This document shows positions 23,597 through 35,268 of a stretch of 64,000 nt of DNA, piece by piece. Below the pieces are notes generated by a model. The model did no database searches, was not told the DNA's origin, and saw only the letters and a program-made list of their open reading frames with translations. This DNA comes from Mortierella alpina. Its lineage: Eukaryota > Mortierellomycota > Mortierellomycetes > Mortierellales > Mortierellaceae. The stretch spans positions 1,178,001 through 1,242,000 of the forward strand of contig JANATF010000013.1 in assembly GCA_029449245.1 (NCBI GenBank), read 5' to 3'. The translations under genes and the position numbers were made by a program. How positions within the stretch are numbered: position 1 is the first letter of the stretch; every line of letters starts with the position of its first letter.

Positions 23597-23960
23597 ACCT
23601 AGTTCCAGGACGCTTGGTATACGATTAACAGCGAAGACCAGTGCTGCAATTGCGGTATCACCGAACAGATAGGCAGATGGAGATCAATTACTAAAAATGC
23701 CTGTCGATTTCTTGGACATGGTCATAAACTTGAATCTATTACGCCGTGGATATGCCAGTAATTGTATCTGCGAACGCATTGTTTTTTGGAGCCTTTTGAG
23801 TGACAGTTCAGTAAGCGTGATGAAGCTCTGTACATGCTTGCGCGTAGGTTATACAGAAAGAGCAATCGAACTTTTCTTGGGCTTCACAAAGTATTTTTTA
23901 ATATGTACAGCGATAAATGATATGTTTCTATAAGTTCATTCTCTCTTTCAGCATCCCTCC

Positions 23961-26900
23961 TTAGGCCTTCTTGTTGATCGAATCCAGCGAGGCAACCGTC
24001 CGTCCGAGCTCATTGCCAGGGGTCAAGTACGAGATATCATCCCAAGGATGTCTGTACAAGCCCTGCTTCAGCCTCTTCTGGTCCAAGTAATGTCCAATGA
24101 ATCCGATCGAGCGTCCCAACACGAAGAGACCGTTCAAAGTTCCAATCTTGATGTACTCCTCAGACTCCTCACGCGTGAACGCACCAGAGTTTCTCAACAG
24201 ATCCACAAACAAGATACCGATCGCTCCATCCACGTTCAAAATCAAGTTGTCCTTCTTGGAGGTCGTGATGTTCTCCACCTGGAGGGCATAGTCCAGAACA
24301 GGGGTCGAAGGGAAGTGCTTCTTGGCGTACTCCTTGATGATCTCGACACGCAGATCGGGGTTCGTGCGCGACTTGATCTTGTGACCAATACCGAGAATCA
24401 ACTTGTTCTGCTTACGCATGACAGAGACAAACTCGCGAGGCGTGAGAGACTTGTCGTAGGCAGATGAGAACTGCTCTGCTGCACCGTCCAAGGCACCTCC
24501 GAAGCGGTCTCCGATCGTCAAGAGACCAGCGCACAGCGACGAGACCAAATCCTTGCCAGCACGGGCAGTGACGATGGTGTTGTGGGCACCCGAGACGGCG
24601 GGACCGTGATCAGCAGTGAGCATGAGAACCATCTCGATAAACTTGCAGGCATAGTCGGGCAGACGACGCTTGAACCAGAGAAGCGACAAAACACCTCCGA
24701 TACCAATATCCTCCTTGAAGACATCCGAAATGCGCATACCGGCATAGAGCAGCTCCTGACCACGGTCATCGCAGATGGTCGACACGAACGAGGCAGGCTT
24801 ACGGACAAGTCCGAGCTCCTGAGCCCAAGAGTAGTCGATGGGGATCTTGGGAGTCTCGGGCTCAGGCTTGAGCTGGATGGTGCCGTTCTTAACCAAGGTC
24901 TGGAACGTCTGGCTCAAGACCAAGGGCAGCTTCTCAAAGGTCTCGGGGACGACAACGCCAGCGGCGCGGAGAGCCTTGTTCTTGGCATCAGCAGTCTCGA
25001 GATCGGACTGGGCCAGGGCACCGGCGTGTCCGAACTGGACCTCAGTCGCGAACATCTTGGCGCAGGTACCGATGCACCAGGCAATCACGGGCTTACGGAT
25101 GGTTCCGTTCTTGATCGCCTCACAGACCTTGTACTCCTCGACGCCTCCGACCTCTCCGAGCAAGACCAGCATCTTGCAGTTGGGGTCCTGCTCATAGCGA
25201 AGCAAGTGGTCGATGAAGGTCGATCCAGGGTAACGGTCTCCTCCGATGGCGACTCCCTCGTAGACACCGTCAGTCGTACGGGAGATGATGTTGTTCAACT
25301 CGTTGGACATGCCTCCAGACTTTGAGACATAGGCGACAGAACCGGCGCGGTACAACTTGGACGAGACAATGTTATCCATCATGCCTCCAGTGTTTCCGAT
25401 CTTGAAGCAGCCGGGCTTGATGCCTCCAACAGTGGCTGGTCCAATAATGAGCACGTTCTTGGCCTTGGCCTCCCAGAGGATCTGGCGAGCACGACGCTCT
25501 GGGACACCCTCGGCAATGATAGAGATCGTCTTGATCTGGTCAGAGTGGCTGAGGATATCAACCGTGGACTGGTAAACGGAGCGGCACGAGGCAAAGTTGA
25601 CGACGGTGTCGACCTCGGGGAACTTTGCAGTAGCCTCCTCCAGAGTGGTGTAGACGGGCAAGAGAGTCTCCTTGGTGCCCCAGTAGAACTTCTGGACGTG
25701 AGCACCGCCAAAGGGGTAGATCATGGCTGCGACCGAGGGAACCTCACGCTTGCAGATAAAGTCAAAGTCGAGCATTCCCTGAACAGCGCGGGGCTGCATT
25801 CCGTAGATGAACGAACGAGTTTGAGCAGTGAAGGGAACGTTGGAATCGTGGCCGACCTTCTTAGAATCTGCGTCCGTGAAGTAGGTCATCCTCTCGCTGG
25901 CGGGAGGAGTGCCGGCACGGGAGACGGGGGCAGTGGGAACAGGGGTGTTGAGGTTGCTGTTGGTGCCCAAGAGCTGATCCTGAAGGAGGTTTCCAGACGA
26001 GGCGTTGCTGCTGTTGGCGTTGGAGGCAGCCAAGTTGTCCGAGGACCGGCCGGTCAAGGCCAGAGGAACAATCTCGGTGATGTGGGTCTCGGGTCCAAAG
26101 ACCTGGATCTCAACTCCCAAGGACTCGCCGAGCTGACGCATGGAGCGAAGACCCTCCTGGTAGTTGGGACCACCACGACGGACAAAGATGCGGACCTTGT
26201 GGGCGATCAGGGGCTGCTTGAACTCGGTAAGAGCGCGGACAATTCCCTTGAAGGTCGAGGCGACGTTGGTGAAGTTGGCGATACCGCCTCCAATGATCAG
26301 AACCTTGCCCTCGGGGTGAGGGGTGGCCGAGCGGGTCATGAGATCGAGGATCGTCTTGGCGTACTCGTAGGTCTGGGTCTCGGTGGGGGCACCAGAGTAC
26401 TCTCCATAGTTAGCGAGCTCGTCAGCCTGGCCGAGAGCAGCGATGGCATCACTAAAGTGCAAGTTGACATGAAAGACAATGTTAAGTTTGAGGCCAAAAA
26501 AAACGTTGCTTGCTTTTTGAGCGAAAAGGGTGTGAACCCCCACGGTGTGACGCTAAAGAGATTGCCTCTATTACCTGTAAACGACAGAGGCACCGCCTCC
26601 AGCAACCATGGTCCAGATGCGTCCATCCTTGTTCAGAATGGTGAGCTTGAGCGAAGCACCGGTCTTGGAGTCCAGCTCCTGAACATAGGCCTCCTCCTTG
26701 GTCAACTCACGACCGAAAGGTGCGGGAAAGTCCATGCCGGGGCCAGCATCGGCGCCAACGGTGGTGGGGATGACGCCAGCAATTCCAATGTTCTGGGGAG
26801 CTCTGGCGATGGCCCACTTAGGACCAGCCTCGAACTCTGCAGTCTGGTCGAGCTTGGCAGCCAGATCGAGGTAGTAAACGCGAGCGGGCTCGTCCTCTGT

Positions 26901-27841
26901 GGGGTCCAAGACAACCAAGGGGTTGATCTCGAGGTAGGTGAAGTGGAGGTCGATGTAAACAGCGTAGAGGCGAGTGATAAAGTCAACGAGGACGTCGTGC
27001 TTGGCCTCAGGGACGTGGACCAGGAGCGCCGAGCGAATGGCCTCTGCGGTGGGGAAGGCATCCTGAACCTTCACCTGGAGCTTCAGTGCCTTGGCATCGA
27101 CGTCTCCGACCTCGATACCTCCCTCGTGGGTGAAGAGGATGTTGTCGCCATCACGGTCCGAGTTGATGCAGATATAGTACTCGGTGTTGGAGGGGTGAGG
27201 GATGAAAGGCTCGACGAGGAAGGTTTTGAGCACACCGGGAACCGAGTCCACCTAGAACACATGCATCGCAGATAATGCATTAGGTTACAAGTACGTAGGA
27301 AAGCGCCTTTTGTAGCGCAGGATTGCCCGCCTTCGCTGCTGTTCATTTCATAGAACCCTGATTGCAGTCATATTCTCGCACCCCTCTACTTTTGTCACAC
27401 TACAGCAACCTTAAAATGACAGCCCGTCACAGCAAAAAAGAAAAAAAAAACGCTCTGCGGGTAACTTACAAGGACATCCTTGGCAGCGTGCTTCTCGATC
27501 CAGGCTCTAGCCTCGGCCCAGTCAGCGTTCAAGAGGAGCAGGCCGCTCTTTCCACGACGCTTGATCAGCTGGTCGGGCTTAGCCACCAGCTTGTTGGTCA
27601 GAAGCCAAGGGTGCGAGATCTCGAGCTGATCCAGAGTCGAGCGGACGTGCTGATCGAATTGGGTCTTGTCCTGCAAGAGCGAGGTGTCGATAGAGATGTG
27701 GGCGAGGCGGGTGGTGGGCTGGACGAACTTGGATCCTGATGTTGCTGATCCCGCGGTCTCTGATTCGGGAACGGCAACGCGGTGAAGCCAGTGGGCCAAG
27801 AGCAGCTTTCCATCGTATTCGCGAACGGCTTTAGCAGACAT
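23961..27841 (-). CDS. ATP-citrate lyase, single-polypeptide form
   Basis: Three exons on the minus strand: 27470-27841, 26575-27251 and 23961-26451, all GT-AG and in phase; 1179 residues. The enzyme makes cytosolic acetyl-CoA and oxaloacetate from citrate, CoA and ATP, feeding fatty acid and sterol synthesis. The N-terminal ATP-grasp-like part ([18 protein letters not shown]) is followed by the CoA-ligase part. The phosphorylated His is about residue 825 in [10 protein letters not shown]. The citrate-synthase-like C terminus shows [13 protein letters not shown] and [14 protein letters not shown]. Ascomycetes split this enzyme into two subunits; here it is fused, as in animals and several other fungi. 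A Ser/Asn-rich linker of about 60 residues sits before the CoA-ligase half. The opposite strand shows long open frames that are only shadows. Confidence 0.97.
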
Positions 27842-30101
27842 GTTGCTGTGTGTATGTAAATTATAGAAGGGGAAGAAATGCTATGCAAAGAGGATGAGGA
27901 TGGAAATCACCAAGAGCGGAAGGAGATCGTAGGAGGAGAAGGCTAGGTATACAATGTAGAGGAGGAGGACGAGTCTAGTGAGGAGCGAGAGAAGGGGCGC
28001 CAGGAGGAACGGGCAATAGAAGAGCAAGCAGAGAGAGTGAGAGGAGTGTGAAGAGAGAAAGGAAGGGAAAGGAAGGAAAAGGAAGCGTGGGTGATATTTA
28101 AACGAAGGGCGAGAGCGATGAGGGAGTGCCAACAGGCAGCGGCAGAAAAGTGGTCTGATCGAAGAGAAATGCACTGATCGCCTTCCAACCGACCAGCCTT
28201 TGCACCCACGGAGCAGAAAAGAATAGGAGGCCCACAGATAGTATTTTTGTTGAATGCTGGGGTGAATTTTTTTTTCTTTTTTTTTGGTTTCGTCTGGCCC
28301 GTATCATATCGCCTCGCTCAACCCAAACCGAAACGCGCCATTCGCTCGACCAATGGGCGCGCCAGAGGAACAGCCCCCTGCCCTCCGCCCAGAGACTGGG
28401 GGAGCAGGACGTCTTCGCGGCCATCCACCGTGCAGGAGATTACAGCGAGGAAAACGAAAAAAAAAATGGGTCAACGCTGCTGCCGACTCAGCCTACACTG
28501 AGCGGGCCTATACAACACATAACCGATTGTTGTCCCACTGGACCCAAGAGTTGCATTAAGGTTGCCAACTGATGTGATTCTTGGCTCGCTGTATCCGTGT
28601 GTCTATTGTTCTACACGCTGCCCCTCTCGCGGCCTCACTCCAGCCTGTGCCCGATTCCCTACCCTCCCCCCTTCATGCATCTGCTGTAACTTGTAAAAAT
28701 AATGTCTCCCCAACCATCCGCCACCGCTGCTACCACCCTAGGAAACTCTCCTAAGAGGATCTTGATGAACAATGCGCGACTGATGCGCCATCTTGGGTGA
28801 TACCCATGCTCCACTCTATGATGCGCTTGTTTGCAAACTCGGGTTATTTTTTATCACGCCATGCATAGAAACGACAAAGACGGAGGAATGATTGCTCATT
28901 TTTTGATATTTTATTCATCTGTCTATCTTGGTCACTCTGAACTCGGCGGCAAGTCAAAGGGAAAATTATTTCCAAGAAGGAATCAGCCCACTTTGCGGAG
29001 GCAGAGTTCCATCCTCTATCTTGACCGTCACCCTGTAAAGTAGAAGAAAGCCAGGGCAGCAAAAAGAGATTGGTAACAGGCTGCAGCCATGAGCAATACA
29101 AATGAACAAGGCAGAGGACAACGAGCATGAATGGCCATAGCGCGAAGGAGGGGACGACCCAACACTCGTCTAGTGCTGCAGCGACCGACGCTCCTTGCGT
29201 CCAAGTCCCACCAAATTCGATTCTTTTGGGGTCGCCTTGCACCTCACCAAGGGGGGCGGTGACTGCAGATAGGCCAGTCAGAGCGGCAAAAAAATTTAAC
29301 ATTCGCACTGAGTGAGTAATCTAATTTTGGGTGGGATCGCCCTATCCCATCTGCCCCGTCCCTCTTGTTCGTCTCCGTGTGCACACAGGGCCCTCATGTT
29401 TTTATCATCGACTAAACTGATCGAGAGACCCGTTGATTGTCAGTTCACGCGAGAGAGGGCGACGCCCTGGGAAGGCCACGCGAGTGCACTTGCCTCTCTG
29501 CCAGACAGTACTCTGGCCCACAACAATCAGGGCAGCAAGGAAGAGCGTCTCAGACACCACCGATAACAGCGGACGTCGGTATCAAAGCACAGTCCGCTGA
29601 GAGGAGCTATCGGCCGATAAAGCGAAAAAATCATGCCAGGGTCTTCCCTTTCCCATGTTTGCGACTATGTATAGCCTAGACATGTACAGACTGTAGTCGA
29701 TATCTAGTAGGAGTATACTCGAGAATGTCAGATCCCCACAATCCCCTCCACCCCCAATGGGCGACTATTTTTTTGACGTCTTTCTGTATTTTTGGGGTGC
29801 ACCAACTGCAACGCTATGCCCCCGTAGGCACGGCCATAATTTAGCCATGCTTCTCAACAAAGTGCTTCAAGCCATCTACCTTGCTCCCCGACATGCTCCC
29901 CGACATGCTCCTTCATCCACACACCCCCCCACCACCACCCCTGTTTAACCTCGTGCAACCGAAAGGAAACACACCGATCCTGCAAAATGTCGCTAACACC
30001 TGGACCGTGCCGAAACTTGGCTCTTGATACCAAGTCTTTCACGTTTTTATTTTCTTTTTCCTTTTGAGGGATATATGTGGATCAGTAATCAGTAAACTTA
30101 C
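27842..30101. other. intergenic, no supported gene
   Basis: 2.3 kb. The first 250 bp upstream of ATP-citrate lyase are pyrimidine-rich on its coding strand, as expected for a strong fungal promoter or leader. A 154-codon minus-strand frame at 28844-29308 starts with a hydrophobic stretch but has no family resemblance, and I do not call it. No RNA gene or repeat was recognised. Confidence 0.5.
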
Positions 30102-33100
30102 TCAAGCAGTGTACTGAGGCGGCTGCATAGCATAGTCCGGCGGCGGCGCCACACGACTCAATGCACTTCCATCCGGCGTCTGGTCCGAGAACGAGTATTG
30201 GTGTTGCTGATAATGTGCTCGTGGGGTGGGTTCTTCCCCTGCTCCTGTTTCTGCTTCTGTCATGTTCGAGTTGGTACTACGATAATTGTTCTCCGTCATA
30301 GCTCCAAACGAGAACAGTGGTTGTGGTGATAAGGAACGGGATCGAGCCCGTGTTCCCTGCTGGCTTTGGCTGGACCCTTGATGATTCAAGCCTGTAGTAG
30401 AGTTGTTGGGTATTCTCAGCCCGTTCGTCATGCCTGAAGCTGAATCCTCATCGCGCTCGCTTAAAGAGGTCAGTCCCATCATATAAGCCGATTCGGGGTC
30501 GATTGCCTGATGCATTTGATGCTCCTCGTAACTTGGGATGAGCGGCGCTGAACCTTGGGAGAGCTCAAGGGATCTGGAAAAGCTCTCATCCCGCTCGGCC
30601 ACGGGACCGACGCCGACGTACTCATCCATGCTAATCACCCGAGGTCGCGCACCTGGAGAAGATATGGGTGTCACAGGCCCTGTTGAAGAAGAAGATGACG
30701 ATGACGATAGTGGAAGCTGAGCCAGCGATGCATTTTCGAAAAATGTCCTCCTCAATGGGTGTTGCGTCAAGCCGTCCTGATCCTCTCTTGAAATCGATAT
30801 GAATGGGACATTACTGCGATGGCCATTGCTTGCATTGCTGCTAGGTAGACTGCTACCATCCGTGCTGATGCTAGTGACATCCATGCTGCTCCGGCTGTTG
30901 CGACCCGGGAGTTGGAAAGGTAATGCAGTGTCAGGTGAAGAGCCCATAGGGACAACGGCGTCATCGTTATGACTGCCCCTCCTGCCACGACCGAATCCAA
31001 AAAGTCCTCTCGAAATTTTCTTACGACTCTCCCGCTCTCCCTGACCCTGACCGCCGCTTGCCTGATCGGCGGGTCCATTGTTGAGTATGAGCGATCCTAG
31101 AGCTGACAATCCATTAGAGTCTTGTCCTTGCTGGCCATCAGGAGCGGATCCACGTTCTGAATCGTGTCCTGAGCGTGAATGTGAGCGCCTCTGATCATCC
31201 CTGCGTGTTTGATTAGCAAGCGCCTGCCTCTGACGGTCTACTTGCATCAAGACTTCCGATCCAAGCATGTTTTCGGGAGAAATAGTAGACAACGGAGCCC
31301 GTCCGGAACCAAGCACCACACGTCCATCATGAACAATGACAGGGTTACTCGAACCAATCGATGTATCTTGATCTTCGTTATCAGACAAGCGAGCACTTGA
31401 TCTCCGCTCTCTGTTATGCGCTGTGTTGAGGGTCTCCTCGTCCTGATCAAGGAAAGCATCTGAAGTCCTGCGAGAGCCCGGTACCGTTTGTGGCGAAGTG
31501 CTAGAATGGGACGATCGACCCATCATGGGCGGGACAATCTCATGGAGACCTCCTCTCACCAAAATATCAGCCTCTGTGCCCAATAGGGACCGTCCTTGAT
31601 CATCCTCCCATCCCTCGATCCGAAGCCCAGCCATGCAAGAGTTCTGAAAGACGTGTCTGCGAATCTTTGCGAGCAGAGGGACGATGGACTCGCGGTATAC
31701 TTCCATAGATCGTAACCGCTCTGTTTCCTGGCCAAGCACTTGCTCGGCGTTTTTGTGTGCTGCTCGAAGCTGAGCAATGTACGATCGCAATTCTTGCTCG
31801 GCAGTGAATGGTTGGATTTTGTACCTTCCTCTGGAATTCTTGGTAACAGCCTCTATTAGATCAAACATTTAATGCATGGGTTAGTTGTATGGCGCGAAGG
31901 AAATATATGATCAGCCACGCATTCCCGGAATTATCGAAACATACCAAAGTACCCTTGTACCGACGACGGTTTCACAGGTGTCGTGAAGGGCGGAACAATG
32001 CTCGGACATGCTTCGCGGGCCGCATCCTCATTCGAATAGGCATTCGACAGCGAGAGTTCTACCCGGAGATCTATTACATCTCGCAAAATACCATGTGGTT
32101 AGCCGTCGAAAACTTTATCTGGGTCGAAAAAAAACAACGCAGAGTCGACGATCCATAAATCAGACAGGTGCACATACAGAGTCTCATCTTCTGGCTGGCT
32201 TTGAGCGCATACTCAACTCTCCAAACCTTGTAAGCCGCATCCGGGTATCCTAGAAGCGCCATCAGGGCAGCTTCTGAGAGATTGGCGGCCCTTGCGAGGT
32301 TCGAGAGAGCAATTTTGTATTTCATCACCTGCTGTCGCAATGCTGAAATCTTGAAGTCGTACTCTTTCAACTCCAGCTGCCAATACAGCTCCTCAGGAAA
32401 ATCGGTATTAGCGACCTCATCTATACAGAGAACAAAAAGAGCGGTATATAGATAAAGTCAGTCATAGTAGAAATAATGGGACATAATGCCCGGAATAGAG
32501 GGTCCCTGGGTCGCCTGTTGAGCTCGTGGCATTATGCGACAGAGAGTACTTGGAAGACCCCACTAAAAATACCCAGTCTCAGAAGACAGCCTTACTCACC
32601 TCTGGAACGATCAAAGACCTAAGCGTTAGCAAACGTTCGCGGAATGTTAGTAAGGATGGCCAATAGAAACCAATCGCTCTTAAACAGCTTTAATGAGTGG
32701 TGTTTGTCCACTTACAGAGTCATTGAGCTTCTTGAGCTGGCGGGTTTGCTCGAGAAGCAGGACACGGTCCTTCTCTAGGCGATACTTCTAATTGTCCAAG
32801 CAGAAGTCCGGTCAGCTCAAAGAGATTGGAGCAAAAGAACAAGGTAATGAGGTTCAAACCACTCACCAATGTCACGACATCGTCCCGTTGACGCAGGCAA
32901 TTGCGGCGTTCATCCTCGACTACCTTGAGCCCATTGATCTCGAGGCGATACGCCTTTTCAATCTCGCCCTTGTTGATTGTAAAGACCGAATCGAGCTGCT
33001 TCCTAGCTTTGTCACTATTGAATGAAAAAGGAGGACACCGTGCACGCATAATCAATAAAACAGGAACAGTCGACTGGACTCTATCACGCCGCAACGGACA

Positions 33101-33616
33101 TATCTGGCAATCAAGGTGCGAAACCCAGCTGGACAGAGAAAAGAAGCATTCGAAACAGCCTTATTTTCAATCACCAGGTCTGAACGCAATCACGGCTCTC
33201 AAGTGCTTCGTGTCGACTTTGCTTCCCTGCACAGTCAAACGCTCCACAAACTGATCACCCTGCCCCTACACCGGTTTAGCCGCCGGATCTTCAGGATAAT
33301 CAACAAGTCGTTGAGTGCACATTCATATGATTTGGGACCCGATCACCTTTCACACATGACACAGACGTATACTACACGACTCCAAGAGGCCAAGATTCTG
33401 CAAAAATGTCTGTGCTCGCCACTCTCTTTTTACTCACGCCTTGTATTGACCGGAGGCGACTGTCTCCTGAAGCTGGCGTATGCTGTTGTTGAGTGCGACA
33501 AACTCGGCGTGGTTGGTTTTGATCTTTTCAAGACAAGGTGTGAGGACAGGGATGCTGGTGTAGAGTTCCAAGAGCTGCTCCTGGGCCACTTCAAGTCTCT
33601 TGGCGACTGTAGACAT
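30102..33616 (-). CDS. coiled-coil protein with C-terminal PPxY motifs, unknown function
   Basis: Seven exons on the minus strand: 33438-33616, 32867-33014, 32716-32787, 32600-32618 (19 nt), 32178-32420, 31945-32070 and 30102-31852. All junctions are GT-AG and in phase, giving 845 residues. Residues 1 to about 260 are helical and charged, with heptad-like segments (KYRLEKDRVLLLEQTRQLKK). A conserved-looking helical block NLSEAALMALLGYP follows. The C-terminal ~500 residues are Ser/Gln/Arg-rich and probably disordered. The last 16 residues contain PPPDY and PPQY, two PPxY motifs that typically bind WW domains of NEDD4/Rsp5 ubiquitin ligases. I do not recognise the family. A scaffold or Rsp5 adaptor role is inference. 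Confidence 0.75.
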
Positions 33617-35268
33617 GAATATGAATCAGTAATGAGCTGATGCGAATGCGTTTTAAAAAATGAGAAAAGGTTATTGATGGAGAGCCGTAGTCGTAATGGA
33701 GAGAGGAGAAAGGAATGTCAACTGCAATGCAACGGCGGCGCGATTGAGTGTCAGAGTGACAGAGAATAAGAAACTGAGAGAGGGAGAGAGAATGAGAGAG
33801 AAGGAGCGAGAAGGAGGAGGAGGAGGAGGAGGGACAGACAGAAGGGAGAGCGTGTTTCCAAGGTGAGGACAGCACGAGGAAGATGAGGACAAGTGTGAGA
33901 AGAACGAAGAGGTGATAAGGCGAGAAGGTGAGAAAGGGCAGAGACAAGAGAGAAAGAGACAGTCGACACCGCGAGGGTTTTTTTGGCACTTGCTTTCTGT
34001 CGCGACGTAAAAGGAAACTTGGGAACGGCCGACAAAGCTCGCCCACGGCTCTCGCTCGCTCAGCCATGTCGCAGTGGGCTGTGGGCACGAACTGCTCGAA
34101 TTTGCGCGTGGGCCCCTTGGCGATTGGCTGATGACGGCAAGTCTGTCAGCGTTCTCATCGACTCTGGCGGAAAATAGATTTTCACAACGAAATTGTTGCG
34201 GTCTTCAGCGAGACTCGAACAGGCAGAAGAGTACCTTGTGTATAATTATCCCTAATCTTGCGATCTATCTTACAAATGCTGCTGCTGTATGATTTATCCA
34301 CATCCCGTCATGTCATCATTACAGATGGGGACCCTGCTTCTCTCTGCGCTGTTTCACTTTCATTTTCCATACCCCATCTTCATGGACGCCTTTTTCCGAA
34401 TTTCTGATGATCTCGATCTCCGAAAGTCGACTGCGCTGTTTCTGCAGCAGGTTCATGAGAGGCCGTTTTCTGCCCCTTATCTGCCTGATCGTCGTGTGCA
34501 CATTCAGCCGGTGAGATCGACCAACTCCTTTGAGCAGCCGAAGACGATGGCCATAAAAAAAATGGAATCCTCACATGCATGTCGATTTTGGTTGCGGTGC
34601 GGCATTTCCATTGTTCCTGAGCCTAGGAATAAACGGCCCATCACACAAACCATCATCTCTCAAAAAAGAAAAGGCGCATGTGTGGTAAATGGGTATCTGT
34701 GTCATGACAGTTCACGCCGGCCCCTGGACAAACCCCGGGTAGAGTTGCTGTATATTTAACGAACATTGACAAACGAAAGGTTGTGATGCGCTACAGCGGC
34801 GAAGAGAGTCTGACCAATGTTACAAAGCGGAATGTGCAACACAGCGTCGACGATGGTACTGGATGCAGGAGAGATCTTACTGCTAAACTCTTGCTACAAA
34901 GACAACACGCGTCGTCTAAAACGTGTCATACCCCCCTCCCTCCCCCTACAACAACTGATACCACTGCAGTTTCATGAATGATGAAAGAGCTGTGCACTCT
35001 TTATGGTGTGTTTGTGAAATGTGGTAAGCATATCCCGTATCCACATCGTATAATCTCGACTCTGTTCCTCACTATTTCTGTACCACAGTTAAAGGAGGAA
35101 GAACAGTCTTTGTTACACCGCCACCTCTCGTCGACCCTTATGCGTCTCCTCAATGAACATCGGTTGCAAAAACTCGCAATCCTCTCTGCGTTTTTTCTCT
35201 GCTCGTGGCACACTTGTTAACGTCCTTATCCCTCAGACACAATCCATTTTGATTATAGGCCTATCAAA
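33617..35268. other. intergenic, no supported gene
   Basis: 1.65 kb. Purine-rich simple sequence near 33770-33840 lies in the leader of the coiled-coil gene. Open frames around 34289-34759 and 33983-34292 show no domain, signal peptide or splice support. Confidence 0.5.

Larger units (their letters stand above)
22340..23740. repeat. segmental duplication unit B, copy 1 (inverted relative to copy 2)
   Basis: This matches the reverse complement of about 37040-38340. Shared landmarks are 'gcaggctggacgcac', 'cctcgcagtggg', 'ttgctcaccaaacc', 'gtgaaaaatagcgcag' (copy 2 has small changes), the promoter, both exons and the 3' flank 'cctagttccaggacgcttgg'. The remainder of 21137-23239 outside the MITE has no supported gene. 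Confidence 0.85.

Noticed and set aside
24582-25325. 247-codon plus-strand frame opposite ATP-citrate lyase
   Set aside because: Also an antisense shadow of the conserved exon.
25545-27275. 576-codon plus-strand frame opposite ATP-citrate lyase
   Set aside because: It is the antisense of a highly conserved gene with strong codon bias, crosses its introns, and has no recognisable domain.
28844-29308. 154-codon minus-strand frame
   Set aside because: It begins with a hydrophobic stretch but has no family features, no promoter motif at the expected distance and a composition like the neighbouring noncoding sequence.
34190-34230. tRNA-like B-box ('gttcgagtct' on the minus strand)
   Set aside because: No matching A-box, acceptor stem or cloverleaf could be found around it.
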